39,744 nt of DNA, taken from positions 1 to 39,744 of the forward strand of contig UBTA01000086.1 in assembly GCA_900468065.1 (NCBI GenBank), written 5' to 3'. The notes below the pieces were generated by a model that worked only from the letters and a program-made list of their open reading frames with translations, was not told where the DNA came from and did not search any database. The stretch comes from Hyphomicrobiales bacterium (GTDB lineage: Bacteria; Pseudomonadota; Alphaproteobacteria; Rhizobiales; Rhizobiaceae). The position numbers were made by a program, and so were the translations under genes. Below are positions 13,038 through 21,910 of this stretch, piece after piece (position 1 is the stretch's first letter; each line of letters opens with the position of its first letter).

Positions 13038-14217
13038 ACTGCCGAAACACGTTCACCGCGTCACCAAGACGAACAAGCGCGGTAGCGTGACGGTCTACAC
13101 CTTTTATACAAAGTTCCGGAACACGGCCGCCGCGTGGCCATCGATCGCCCTGCCCGACCCGATGACAAAGGAGTTCATCGAGCGGCTGGCCTATTGCGAG
13201 GCAATGGATCGCGACGACAAGGGATTGCTGCTGGACGGCAAGCGCCTGCCCAGCCACAAGGAAAAATCCTTTTGGGCAGAAGCGGCAAAGGCACACGAGG
13301 CTTTCGCCCGTCGCGGCCGGGATGGCGTCAAAGACTTCAAGTCTCTGGTCGAGACATTCCAAGACGATAGGAATCCGTTCTGGTCGTCGCTCTCGGCATC
13401 AACACAGCGTGGATACAAAGCTTCAGGAAAGCTGATTATCGCGTCCTGGGGGGATGATCTGCCCGCCGATCTGACGACAGTGGACGCTCAGGAGGCCATA
13501 GACACGCTCGGCGACACGCCAGCGACGGCGAACCAGTTTCGTGCCTTCCTCTCGCGCCTGATGGCCTGGGGCATCCCCAGAGGCTATTGCCTGACCAATC
13601 CGGTCGAGCACACCGAGAAGATACCCGGCGGTGACCCTTGGGTGCCGTGGCCGAACTGGGCTTTCGAGCTGATATTCGAGCACGCCCCATTTCACATGCA
13701 GATGATTTGCATGTCGGCTTTCTTCACCGGCCAGCGCCAAGGCGACGTTCTGGCCATGGTAAAGCCGAAGGCTGGCGAGAACGTCATCGCGGTCACAGCC
13801 CAGAAAACGAAAAAGACCGTCTGGATACCTATCCACACGGTCTATCGGAAGTGGATCGAGAAGGTGCCGACCAGCGACAGCGTCATGCTGCACGCCGGGG
13901 TTCGTACCCACGCCTATGCCAGTGCCGACAGCTTTCGTAACGAATGGCAAAAGATGATGGACAAGGCAGAGTTCAAGCGATTCCGCGAAAACAGGATCGT
14001 GTTTCACGGGCTGCGAAAGAACGCGATTATCAATCTGCTGGAGGTTGGGTGCACTGAGAACCAGGCGGGAGCGATCTGTAATATGTCGGCCCAGATGGTG
14101 CAGCACTATGGCCGTGAGGTCGCTTTGAAGACCCTCGCCAAGGACGCGATGAAGCTCATGGAAGAGCGCTGGAGCGAGATCGAACCAGCCGCGTTCAGGA
14201 ACAAGAACGGAACGTGA
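13030..14217 (+). CDS. int: Tyrosine-family site-specific integrase
   Basis: The 395-aa product has an N-terminal arm-binding part, a SAM-like core-binding domain (residues about 105-195) and a catalytic domain. The first catalytic Arg is Arg236 in FFTGQRQGDVLAM, a beta-sheet Lys is near 259-262 (AQKTKKTVWIPI), the H-x-x-R box is HGLRK (326-330), and the Tyr nucleophile is Tyr360 in MVQHYGREVALKTL. The position of the second His is occupied by Asn (ICNMSAQ), a tolerated change in the family. Starts at ATG 13030; ATG 12967 would add 21 residues. It ends 69 bp from the tRNA-Lys 3' end, which is very likely its attachment site. Confidence 0.92.
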   Translation: MVELPKHVHRVTKTNKRGSVTVYTFYTKFRNTAAAWPSIALPDPMTKEFIERLAYCEAMDRDDKGLLLDGKRLPSHKEKSFWAEAAKAHEAFARRGRDGVKDFKSLVETFQDDRNPFWSSLSASTQRGYKASGKLIIASWGDDLPADLTTVDAQEAIDTLGDTPATANQFRAFLSRLMAWGIPRGYCLTNPVEHTEKIPGGDPWVPWPNWAFELIFEHAPFHMQMICMSAFFTGQRQGDVLAMVKPKAGENVIAVTAQKTKKTVWIPIHTVYRKWIEKVPTSDSVMLHAGVRTHAYASADSFRNEWQKMMDKAEFKRFRENRIVFHGLRKNAIINLLEVGCTENQAGAICNMSAQMVQHYGREVALKTLAKDAMKLMEERWSEIEPAAFRNKNGT

Positions 14218-14248
14218 ATTGGAAACCGTTTCCAATTGCTTGGAAACC
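14217..14248. repeat. Perfect 10-bp inverted repeat plus extra half-site next to int
   Basis: The arms AATTGGAAAC (14217-14226) and GTTTCCAATT (14228-14237) are perfect complements around a single central C. A third half-site, TTGGAAACC, follows in direct orientation at about 14240-14248. The first base of the repeat is the last base of the integrase stop codon. There is no T-tract, so a terminator is unlikely. Its place between int and the attachment region suggests Int arm-type or Xis binding sites. Confidence 0.6.
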
Positions 14249-14285
14249 CCAATTCACCAATTCCGATGTAAGTATTTGAAAAGAA

Positions 14286-14361
<76 letters not shown>

Positions 14362-14416
14362 GCCAGAACCGCTTCGTTTGCGGCCTCTAGAACCACATTG
14401 CTGTGGTGTGATGCGG

Positions 14417-14445
14417 CGTATAATGGGGTTCGCCGGGCTTGTCTA
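14417..14445 (-). promoter_or_regulatory. Predicted promoter of tRNA-Lys
   Basis: On the minus strand, -35 TAGACA (14440-14445) and -10 TATACG (14417-14422) are 17 bases apart, about 50 bp upstream of the mature tRNA 5' end. This is a good fit to a housekeeping sigma promoter and lies outside the integrated element, so the insertion did not remove it. Confidence 0.5.
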
Positions 14446-14511
14446 GTTCCTCGGGTGATTTTCTTTCGGATTTGTCAAAAAAATGTGTGTGGGCTGTTTA
14501 GAGGCTGTTTT

Positions 14512-15429
14512 TCAAAGATAAAGTTCACCGGCCGCGATCTTCACCGCCTGTCCGCCGATCCGGGCCGTGCCGATTTCACCGCCGGAGACGTCGATATGGA
14601 GGTGCAACAGCGACGGGCGCCCCATCTCCACGCCCTGCTCGATCAGGAACGGATGATGCCCGTCGATCAGCTGGTCGAAACAGTGAATGGCGCCGGCAAA
14701 GGCCGCGACGGCAGCGCCCGTCGCCGGGTCCTCGACAATCCCCATGGCGGGGGCGAACATGCGCGTATGAAAGCGGGCAACATGATTGACGCCACCGCGG
14801 CAGTAGATATAGGCGGCGGCGAGCCGCCCTTCGGCGATCGGGGTTATCTGCTCCCAAAGCGCCGCATCGAACTCCACGGCACCGGCCGCACTGACATCGT
14901 GAACCGGGATCATCACGAAGGGCACACCAGCGCTCCAGAAGGACGGCACATGGTTCTCAAAACCGATCTGCGTTGCCTTCAGGCTGAACGCGTCGGCAAT
15001 CGCCTGCCGCTCGAATTTGGCATCGAGCCGCATCGATTTGCGCGGCACGTCGAATTCGGCGAAGGTTGCCTCCCCGGACCTGCCCCGCACGGCGCACCGC
15101 ACCGGGCCGACATTTTCCTCAAGCATCTGTACGAGGTCATAGTCTTCGCTGTCAGAGGAACGCCCATCCTCGGCCAGCGCGATCGCAGCACCCACCGTCG
15201 GATGACCGGCAAAAGGCAGTTCATAGCCGGGGGTGAAAATCCGCAGCCTCGCGGCATGCCCCGCTTTTTGTGGCCGCTGCAGAAATACCGTCTCCGACAG
15301 GTTGAACTCGCCGGCAATCGCCTGCATCGCCGCATCGCTCAGGCCATCGCCATCAAAGACAACGGCGAGCGGGTTTCCCTCCAGCCTGTTGGCGGTGAAA
15401 ACGTCGTAGATTGCATAGCGACGCGCCAC
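14512..15429 (-). CDS. PhzF-family isomerase/epimerase-like protein
   Basis: The 305-aa product matches the PhzF fold family (two alpha/beta barrels as in diaminopimelate epimerase). It has YDVFTANRLEGNPLAVVFD, NLSETVFLQRP with the conserved Glu, FTPGYELPFAGHPTVGAA, and EDPATGAAVAAFAG, all hallmark segments. PhzF itself isomerises dihydro-hydroxyanthranilate in phenazine synthesis; most relatives, including those outside phenazine clusters as here, have unknown substrates. A GTG start at 15429 with AGGGAGA seven bases upstream is preferred to the in-frame ATG at 15525, which lies inside the NUDIX gene. Cytoplasmic. It is the last of three minus-strand enzyme genes. Confidence 0.85.
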   Translation of the reverse strand: MARRYAIYDVFTANRLEGNPLAVVFDGDGLSDAAMQAIAGEFNLSETVFLQRPQKAGHAARLRIFTPGYELPFAGHPTVGAAIALAEDGRSSDSEDYDLVQMLEENVGPVRCAVRGRSGEATFAEFDVPRKSMRLDAKFERQAIADAFSLKATQIGFENHVPSFWSAGVPFVMIPVHDVSAAGAVEFDAALWEQITPIAEGRLAAAYIYCRGGVNHVARFHTRMFAPAMGIVEDPATGAAVAAFAGAIHCFDQLIDGHHPFLIEQGVEMGRPSLLHLHIDVSGGEIGTARIGGQAVKIAAGELYL

Positions 15430-15500
15430 GAGGATCTCCCTTTGCTGTTTTCCGTCCTCAGACCTTGCATGGCCGATAGCTGGCGGCAAGCGCAAAAGCG

Positions 15501-16250
15501 TCACCGCATGGTGTTGAAAACCCATTCCAGGATCGGCGGCATGAAGGGCGGATAATGGTATTGCTCAGGGTCGGCAGTGCGAATAGCCAGCGCTGTATCG
15601 ATTTCCGGCTCAGGATCGGCAGCGATATGGGCTGCGATCCGCTCGATCAATTCCGCAGCAGTCGCCGCGAAATGGTAGAGACGAAAAACCGTGACAATGC
15701 CCTGATCATGCAGGCCGTAGTATCCCGACACATTCACGGCATCAGACAGCGATAAACCGGTCTCCTCCAACACCTCGCGCGCCATGTTGCCGTCGAGATC
15801 GCAATATCCGTCGCGGATATCCTCCGGGTCGAGCGAGCCCGCCGCGCAGTAGACACGGCCCGGGTTGGCTGTGTGCAGCCCCATGCGGATGGCGATTACG
15901 GCGCCGTCGGATGAAACGATCACCGGCAGGCCGAAAAGATGAATAGCGGAGCCCGCCGGCCGGGTCTTGCGCCACAGCAGGAGAGCGGAAAACGGAACGG
16001 CATGGCACTCCCCCGAAATTCTTCCGTCCCGTATCCGCAGCGCTCGAACCAGAAGCATCCGGCCATCATACAAGGCGGGATTGGCGGCAACCTCCTCCTC
16101 CCAGTTCGCGGCAACCTCGGCCCTGTGGGAAAGGTAGTAGGGATGCGGTGTATCGACCACCCGCACGTCAATGCGGCCGACGGGAAAGATCACATCCTCA
16201 TCCGGCCATTCGGAGATGTTGCTGGTCATTCGAGACAGCGAATCAGGCAT
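15501..16250 (-). CDS. NUDIX hydrolase family protein
   Basis: The 249-aa product has a Nudix box core, AREVLEETGLSLSDA (REx2EExG, binding the catalytic metal), about two thirds along. The usual upstream glycine region is GSLDPEDIRDGYCDLDGNM. The N-terminal half (PVGRIDVRVVDTPHPYYLSH, then ALYDGRMLLVRALRI) is typical of longer NUDIX proteins of Rhizobiales. The substrate is likely a nucleoside diphosphate derivative but cannot be read from sequence. The start could be ATG 16250 or 16229; neither has a clear Shine-Dalgarno site. It follows the EEP gene by 8 bases and is likely co-transcribed. Confidence 0.8.
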   Translation of the reverse strand: MPDSLSRMTSNISEWPDEDVIFPVGRIDVRVVDTPHPYYLSHRAEVAANWEEEVAANPALYDGRMLLVRALRIRDGRISGECHAVPFSALLLWRKTRPAGSAIHLFGLPVIVSSDGAVIAIRMGLHTANPGRVYCAAGSLDPEDIRDGYCDLDGNMAREVLEETGLSLSDAVNVSGYYGLHDQGIVTVFRLYHFAATAAELIERIAAHIAADPEPEIDTALAIRTADPEQYHYPPFMPPILEWVFNTMR

Positions 16251-16258
16251 GGGAAGGC

Positions 16259-17365
16259 TCACACATTGAGGGAGATGACGACCGGGCAATGGTCGGAGGC
16301 TTTCGGCCGGTCCCAGCCGGTTCTGGGATAGCGCTCGACGTCCTGGCCCTTCGGAAAGATCGTCCGGTACGGCTGGCCACCGCGGATGATCTCCGGCACG
16401 CTGGCCGGGTTACGCTCGGCAAGCGCCTTGGACAGCCAGATATAGTCGAGCTGGCAAAGGTGCCGCTCCTCCGGTCCCCGGCTATGGAACAGGGTCCAGC
16501 GGTCGAGCTCCGGGCGCCGGCGCATGACGTTTTCGACGAAGCCGTCGCGGCTGAGCGCATCCAGCGCGCTTGCCGCTTCCTGGCGGGGCACGAAACTATA
16601 GCCGTTGCGCCGGTCGCCCAGCACATCGACACGCTCCTGATAATCGTTCATGTCGCCGCAGATGGCAAACATCTTGCTATCCAGATTATCCGCTCCAAAA
16701 CGGTTTTCGATGATGCGGCGGACGGCGGCGACTTCGGCTGCTCGCACCTGCATGGTTGCGGTGCGCCCGTCCAGTCCGTCACGCGCCGGCCCCATCGACT
16801 TGAAATGCACGACGAACAGCGTGAACGGCCGGCCGCCGATGCGGAAATCGAGTTCCAGGCAATCCCGCTTGAAAATGCGGTCGCCGGGCACGTTGGTTGA
16901 AGCCAGGGCATCGTTGAACAGATCGAAATCGGCATAGGTGACGCCGGCATGCGATTTGACATCGACGCATTCGATCTTCTGGCCGTCGCGGGTCTCCTCG
17001 CGCACCAGAACGGCGACGTCGATGCCGCGGCTGTCATTGCCCTCGATCAGGTATTTCTGCCGGTAGCCATTGCCGACCATGCGGAACAGATAGCCGTATT
17101 CGAAGGCCTGCAGCGCCGCCATATTGTCGGCTTCCTGCAGGCAAAGAATATCGGCGTCGCAATCGGCAATGGCGAGCGCCGACATCTGCCGCGTATCATC
17201 GGTATAGGCGATGGTGCGGGCTTCCTCCAGCCGCTGGTATTCCGCCTCGTTCTTGACGTCGAAGAGCCTGAGAACACGATCCTGCTTGAGGTTGTTGCGA
17301 AAGCCGGAGAAATCGAACCGGCTCATCAGGTTCTCGATATTGAAGGTGGCAAGGCGAAGGGTCAT
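16259..17365 (-). CDS. Endonuclease/exonuclease/phosphatase (EEP) family protein
   Basis: The 368-aa product starts MTLRLATFNIENLMSRFDFS and contains the EEP landmarks in order: ATFNIENL (metal-coordinating Asn), DILCLQEAD (catalytic Glu), RGIDVAVLVR, VVHFKSMGPA, ICGDMNDYQ (Asp/Asn), LCQLDYIWLS, and KASDHCPVVISL with the final Asp-His pair. All active-site positions are present. The family covers DNA repair nucleases, phosphodiesterases and phosphatases; there is no signal peptide, so it is cytoplasmic. The substrate is not identifiable. It is the first gene of the EEP-NUDIX-PhzF run. Confidence 0.85.
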   Translation of the reverse strand: MTLRLATFNIENLMSRFDFSGFRNNLKQDRVLRLFDVKNEAEYQRLEEARTIAYTDDTRQMSALAIADCDADILCLQEADNMAALQAFEYGYLFRMVGNGYRQKYLIEGNDSRGIDVAVLVREETRDGQKIECVDVKSHAGVTYADFDLFNDALASTNVPGDRIFKRDCLELDFRIGGRPFTLFVVHFKSMGPARDGLDGRTATMQVRAAEVAAVRRIIENRFGADNLDSKMFAICGDMNDYQERVDVLGDRRNGYSFVPRQEAASALDALSRDGFVENVMRRRPELDRWTLFHSRGPEERHLCQLDYIWLSKALAERNPASVPEIIRGGQPYRTIFPKGQDVERYPRTGWDRPKASDHCPVVISLNV

Positions 17366-17584
17366 CAGCAGTTTCCGTATGCAATCGGCGCGACTTTAGA
17401 GCGCTTCATCTTTAAACGGAAGCAAAAGTCGAATGCCTTTCTCCGCATCTGATCCTTGCCGCGTAACCGGCTGCTTCGGCGCCATTTTTGGGGTGATCCA
17501 ATCCTTGCGAATAATCGATCTTGATCGGCCGTTTCCCCTGCGCAAGATCGGCCGGCAAGCGCCCGCCCTATGGAGAATAATGGA

Positions 17585-17968
17585 ATGTCAAACTGGAAAC
17601 GCAATGCCAAAGCGGCGATATCGGCTTTGGCCTTCCTCGGCGTCAGCGCGGTGATGGCCCATGCCGACAGTTTCGGGGCGATCTCGCTGTCGCCCGAGAC
17701 CGGGGCCACCGGCTGGTCGCACGACTATAGCTCACGCTGGGAGGCTGAAGAGGTGGCACGGTCGCATTGCGACAGGAATGCCGACGATTGCCGCACCGCC
17801 ATCTGGTTCAAAAATGGCTGCGGAGCGGTGGCACGCGGGGCCGATGGCGGCTGGGGCGCCAACTGGGCAAGGGGACGCAGGCAGGCGCAACGCGCAGCAC
17901 TCGCATCCTGTTCGAACCATTCCGACAGCTGCCGGGTGATCCGCTGGCAATGCTCCGGCGCGAACTGA
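17585..17968 (+). CDS. Secreted DUF4189-domain protein
   Basis: The 127-aa product begins with a signal peptide (MSNWKRNAKAAISALAFLGV, then SAVMAHA with cleavage before DS). The mature part has the DUF4189 pattern: FGAISLSPETGATGWSHDYS, AEEVARSHC, WFKNGCGAVARGADGGWGAN, and a C-terminal RVIRWQCS. Six cysteines in the mature part could form three disulphides in the periplasm. Function unknown. It converges with the ABC transporter ATPase gene, 4 bp apart. Start 17585 is preferred over the in-frame ATG 17570. The 219 bp upstream hold no other gene. Confidence 0.75.
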   Translation: MSNWKRNAKAAISALAFLGVSAVMAHADSFGAISLSPETGATGWSHDYSSRWEAEEVARSHCDRNADDCRTAIWFKNGCGAVARGADGGWGANWARGRRQAQRAALASCSNHSDSCRVIRWQCSGAN

Positions 17969-17972
17969 CACC

Positions 17973-18995
17973 TCAGAGCAGCCACCCCTGGCGGATAACG
18001 AACGGCCGCAGAACACCGCAGTCCAGAGCATGCGTGGAATAGGCCTTGAGATGCTGTCCGCCTGCCGTGCGAAGCGACAGGGCAAACCGCTCTCCCTCGA
18101 ACACACAGGATGTCACCTTCAGCAGGATGCCTGTGGGATCGGCAACCACGTGTTCGGGGCGCACGAGGACGGGATGGCTCGGCCCCGCCGCTTGCCTGAA
18201 GGCCATTTCCAGCACGGGCCATGGCACCAGGCGCGGCCCGTGGTCAGGCAGTGCCAGATCAAGAATGGCGCCCTGCCCCACCAGCCCGCCGACAACCCTG
18301 CCTTCGGGCCGGGCATAGATCTCCGGTGGCGATGCGATCTGCATCAGCCGCCCTTCGGACATAACCGCAATGTCGGTCGCCATCGCCATCGCCTCGCCCT
18401 GGTCATGGGTCACGTAGATCATCGTCGCCCCGGACCGGGCATGGAACGCGCGAAACGTTTCTTCCATCGCCGCCTTCAGGTGGCGGTCGAGGTTGGCCAG
18501 CGGTTCATCCAGCAGCACCACGTCCGGTGAGGTGACGAGGCAGCGGGCGAGCGCCACGCGTTGCCTTTGACCGCCGGAAAGGTCGGCGGGACGGCGATAG
18601 GCGAATTCTTCGAGCTGGACGACCGAAAGCGCATCCTTGACGCGGGCCTGCCACGCGGCACCGGTGATGCCGCGCACCTTCAGCGGATACCCGACATTCT
18701 CAGCCACGGTCATGTGCGGCCAGAGCGCATAGGATTGAAACACCATTGCCATGTTGCGCTTTTCCGGCGGCAGCGCGCCACTTGCGTCGGCAAGGGTGCG
18801 CTCGCCCAGCATGATTGAGCCATCCGTCGGCTGCTCGAAACCGGCGATCATGCGAAGCACCGTCGTCTTGCCGCAACCGGATGGCCCGAGCAGCGCCAGG
18901 AAGCCGCCCTCGCGCACGGTGAGCGATACATCCGAGACAGCGGGCCGCCCGGTACCAAAATCCTTGCTGAGATGATTAAGGATCAATTGCGCCAT
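17973..18995 (-). CDS. ABC importer ATP-binding protein (Fe3+/phosphonate type)
   Basis: The 340-aa product has Walker A LLGPSGCGKTTVLRMI (about 36-50), a Q-loop MVFQSYALWPHMT, signature LSGGQRQRVALAR, Walker B VVLLDEPLANLD, and switch VTHDQGEAM. A C-terminal TOBE-like extension follows. The class is that of FbpC, PotA and PhnT importers. It overlaps the permease gene by 13 bases and completes a SBP-permease-ATPase operon transcribed leftward. Substrate not certain: the family includes ferric iron, 2-aminoethylphosphonate, thiamine and polyamine systems. Confidence 0.88.
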   Translation of the reverse strand: MAQLILNHLSKDFGTGRPAVSDVSLTVREGGFLALLGPSGCGKTTVLRMIAGFEQPTDGSIMLGERTLADASGALPPEKRNMAMVFQSYALWPHMTVAENVGYPLKVRGITGAAWQARVKDALSVVQLEEFAYRRPADLSGGQRQRVALARCLVTSPDVVLLDEPLANLDRHLKAAMEETFRAFHARSGATMIYVTHDQGEAMAMATDIAVMSEGRLMQIASPPEIYARPEGRVVGGLVGQGAILDLALPDHGPRLVPWPVLEMAFRQAAGPSHPVLVRPEHVVADPTGILLKVTSCVFEGERFALSLRTAGGQHLKAYSTHALDCGVLRPFVIRQGWLL

Positions 18996-20677
18996 GGCAG
19001 CACGCCTCTCGGAAGGTGTTTCGCCAGCAGTTCCAGGAGCAGCATGAGGATGACCACCATGATGACGACGAGGACGGACAGGGCCGAGGCGAGATCGGAA
19101 CTGCCGCTGTCGTCGAGATTGAAGATCGCTACCCCGAGGGTCTGGGTGCCAGCCGACCAGAGCAGTGCCGAGACCGTCAATTCGCTGCTGGCAATCAGGA
19201 AGACAAGAATGACGGAAGCGCCCGCCGCCGGTGCGATGAGCGGAACGAGAATGTCGCGCATGCGGCGGCCAAAGCCTGCACCGGAAAGACAGGCGGCTTC
19301 TTCGAGTGAAGGATCGAGCTGCAGGAAGGCGCTGGCCACCGGCTTCAGGCTGACGGCAAAGAAGCTGGAGAAATAGGAGATCAGGATGATCCAGATCGTC
19401 CCGTAGATCGACACGTTCACGAACGGCAACGGTGCGGCAAACAGCAGGATGAAGGCAACGGCCAGCACGATGCCCGGAAGCGCATAGGGAATCTCGATCA
19501 GGCCGGTGATGATGTTGGCCAGCTTTCCCGGGCGGCGGGCAAGCAGATAGGCGGTGAGAACGGTGAACAGCAGCAGCCCGCAGGCTGTCGTCCCCGCCAG
19601 GAACAGCGAATTGGCAAACGCCGTCAGCGTCACGGACTGGCGAAACAGGATTTCGCTATAGGCATGGAACGACACGGTCTGGACATTCAACGGCACGCCA
19701 TAGGCGGGAACCAGCGAACTGGCAAGTAGGGCAGCCAAGGGTGCGACGAGAACGAAGAACAGCACCAGCGAAAAACCAGCCTCTGAGACCCAACGCCGCC
19801 AGCCGAGCGAGAAGGCCGCACTTTGTCCCGACAGTCCGATGATGCGGTAATCCCTGCCCCTCAGCGCCCGCTGCTGGATCACAAGGCCGAGCCCGGCGAT
19901 AACAGCAATCACCATGGACAACTGCGACATCTCGGCGAACGTGCCTGCCCCGAAACTCGAGAGGCGGCTGTAGATCAACGTCGGCAGCACGAAGATCGAC
20001 GCCGGAATACCGAGAATGGCCGGAATGCCGAAATTGCCGACGCCGGAAACGAAGGCAATCGCAGCCCCGGCGATCAGGCCGGGCACCGCCAGCGGAAAAA
20101 TGACATCGCGGAATACCCGCATCGGCGAGGCCCCCGCCAGACGCGCCGCCTCGACGCCATCGCGCGGCAGTGCTGCAAGCCCCGCCTTCAGCGCCAGAAA
20201 CACCAGCGGTGCATGCTGGACACCCAGCAGCAGCGCGATACCACCAAGCGAATAGAGCGGCTGCGGACTGCCGAGCGGCGGCGCGATGCCGAGCGTCTTC
20301 AAGAGCGGACTGGCTGGACCCGACATCTGCACCCAGGCCAACGCCGTCACCTGCGGCGGGATCATCATCGGCAGCACGAAGGCAAAGCTGAAAAAGCCCT
20401 TTGCGCGGATATCGGTGAGCGTCACGACAAAGGCAAAGGTTGCACCGAGCAGCAGGGAAATCACCATGCCACCGGTCGCAGTCGCCAGCGTGTTGCGGAT
20501 GGCAAACCAGGTAGAAGGCTCCGAAAACAGGCCGGTGGCTTTCCCCTCAAGCGAAAATCGCAAGCCGGCATAAAGCAGCCGTGCCAGAGGCAACCCGCTG
20601 AGCAGGCAGACGACAATGATAACGAAAGGAAGCAGCCAGGCAGGCTGGCTGCTTCGATTGGCAGATAGTCTGGGCAT
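18983..20677 (-). CDS. ABC importer permease, two fused permease domains
   Basis: The 564-aa product contains two copies of the BPD-transport permease module, each with about six membrane helices and an EAA-type loop. These are near GVEAARLAGASPMRVFRDVI (first half) and SLEEAACLSGAGFGRRMRDI (second half), both with the E-A-A---G pattern that contacts the ATPase. Fused permeases of this length are typical of FbpB (iron) and of the PhnU2-type aminoethylphosphonate systems. The short gap (9 bp) to the binding-protein gene and overlap with the ATPase show one operon. Confidence 0.88.
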   Translation of the reverse strand: MPRLSANRSSQPAWLLPFVIIVVCLLSGLPLARLLYAGLRFSLEGKATGLFSEPSTWFAIRNTLATATGGMVISLLLGATFAFVVTLTDIRAKGFFSFAFVLPMMIPPQVTALAWVQMSGPASPLLKTLGIAPPLGSPQPLYSLGGIALLLGVQHAPLVFLALKAGLAALPRDGVEAARLAGASPMRVFRDVIFPLAVPGLIAGAAIAFVSGVGNFGIPAILGIPASIFVLPTLIYSRLSSFGAGTFAEMSQLSMVIAVIAGLGLVIQQRALRGRDYRIIGLSGQSAAFSLGWRRWVSEAGFSLVLFFVLVAPLAALLASSLVPAYGVPLNVQTVSFHAYSEILFRQSVTLTAFANSLFLAGTTACGLLLFTVLTAYLLARRPGKLANIITGLIEIPYALPGIVLAVAFILLFAAPLPFVNVSIYGTIWIILISYFSSFFAVSLKPVASAFLQLDPSLEEAACLSGAGFGRRMRDILVPLIAPAAGASVILVFLIASSELTVSALLWSAGTQTLGVAIFNLDDSGSSDLASALSVLVVIMVVILMLLLELLAKHLPRGVLPWRN

Positions 20678-20686
20678 GGGAAGCGA

Positions 20687-21667
20687 TCAGTTGCTGCCGA
20701 AGATGCCGGAGAACGTCTTCAGGTCACCTTCGGAGTTCTTGACGGCTGCGGCCGCATCGATCGGCAGAACCTTGATGCTGTCGCGCGCCGGAAAACCTTC
20801 TGGAAGTGCTACGCCATTGCGGGCCGGGATATAGCCGAGCTTGACGGAAACCTGCTGGCCCTGTTCGGACAGGAGGAAATCGACGAACTTCTTGGCCGTG
20901 TCGACGTTCTTGGCGGTCTTCAGGATGGCGACCGGTTCGGTCACCGCGCTGACGCCCTCGGCCGGGAAGACGAACTCGACCGGTGCGCCCTTGGCCTTTT
21001 CACGGATAGCCATGAAATCGACCACCATGCCATAGGCTTTTTCGCCGGTGGCAACCGCTTTCAGCACGCCACCATTACCGCCCGAAGCGGTGGCGCCGTT
21101 TTCGGCGAGCGCCTTGTAATAGTCCCAGCCGAAACCGTCGATGCCTGTCAGCGTCTGGGCATGGATCAGTGCGGCACCCGAGGTAAGCGGGCTCGGCATC
21201 GTCACCAGGCCCTTGGCTTCCGGCTTGGTCAGATCCTTCCAGCCGGCGGGCTTCAGCGATGCGGCGGTGTTGTAGATGATACCGGTGGTGATCATCTTGG
21301 TCGAATAATAGGCGCCGTCGGCATCATAGAGCGCTGCGTCATAGTTGGCGGCCTCCGGCGACTTGTAGGCCAGGAGCTGGCCTGCTTCCTTCATCCGCTG
21401 CAGCGTCACGGTGTCAGCAATCAGCAGCACGTCGGCAACCGGGTTTCCGGCCTCGATCTCGGCCATCAGCTTGGCCATGATCTTCGTCGTGCCATCGCGC
21501 ACCCACTCGACGTCAACGCCCGGATTGGCGGCCTTGAAGGCATCGACGGTCGCTTGAGCGTCCTCGTTCGGCTGGCTGGTATAGAGCACCAGATTCTCGG
21601 CATGGGCCGAAACGGCAAGCAGGCTGGCGGCAACGAGCGCGGTAAACGCGCCAAGCAAAGTTTTCAT
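20687..21667 (-). CDS. ABC importer periplasmic substrate-binding protein
   Basis: The 326-aa product has a clear signal peptide (MKTLLGAFTALVAASLLAVS, cleaved after AHA before ENLVLY). The mature start LVLYTSQPNEDAQATVDAFK and the ADVLLIADTVTLQRMKEAGQ segment place it in the FbpA/AfuA-like (extracellular binding protein family 1/6) group. The usual ferric-binding Tyr-Tyr pair is not obvious; there is a DYYKAL at about residue 172, so iron is possible but not shown. Aminoethylphosphonate is another option. It is the first gene of the operon; the roughly 240-bp gap to the divergent channel gene should hold both promoters. Confidence 0.85.
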   Translation of the reverse strand: MKTLLGAFTALVAASLLAVSAHAENLVLYTSQPNEDAQATVDAFKAANPGVDVEWVRDGTTKIMAKLMAEIEAGNPVADVLLIADTVTLQRMKEAGQLLAYKSPEAANYDAALYDADGAYYSTKMITTGIIYNTAASLKPAGWKDLTKPEAKGLVTMPSPLTSGAALIHAQTLTGIDGFGWDYYKALAENGATASGGNGGVLKAVATGEKAYGMVVDFMAIREKAKGAPVEFVFPAEGVSAVTEPVAILKTAKNVDTAKKFVDFLLSEQGQQVSVKLGYIPARNGVALPEGFPARDSIKVLPIDAAAAVKNSEGDLKTFSGIFGSN

Positions 21668-21910
21668 CGGTCTTCATCCCAAGTGAACAGATGGGCCGAT
21701 GGATAGTGGCGGCAATTGACAGGCATATGACACTGCCAGCGCAGCACGCGGAGAATAAACAGCCACCCACAAGCGTGATGTGGATAGATAACCGGATAAC
21801 CAGATGAACATTACTGGGTGCATTGGCACTCAACCACCTAAACCTGTTGAATTTATTAGTAATATCTGCGATCCGAGCGAAACGTATATGGCGGGGCCAA
21901 GGGAAAATCG

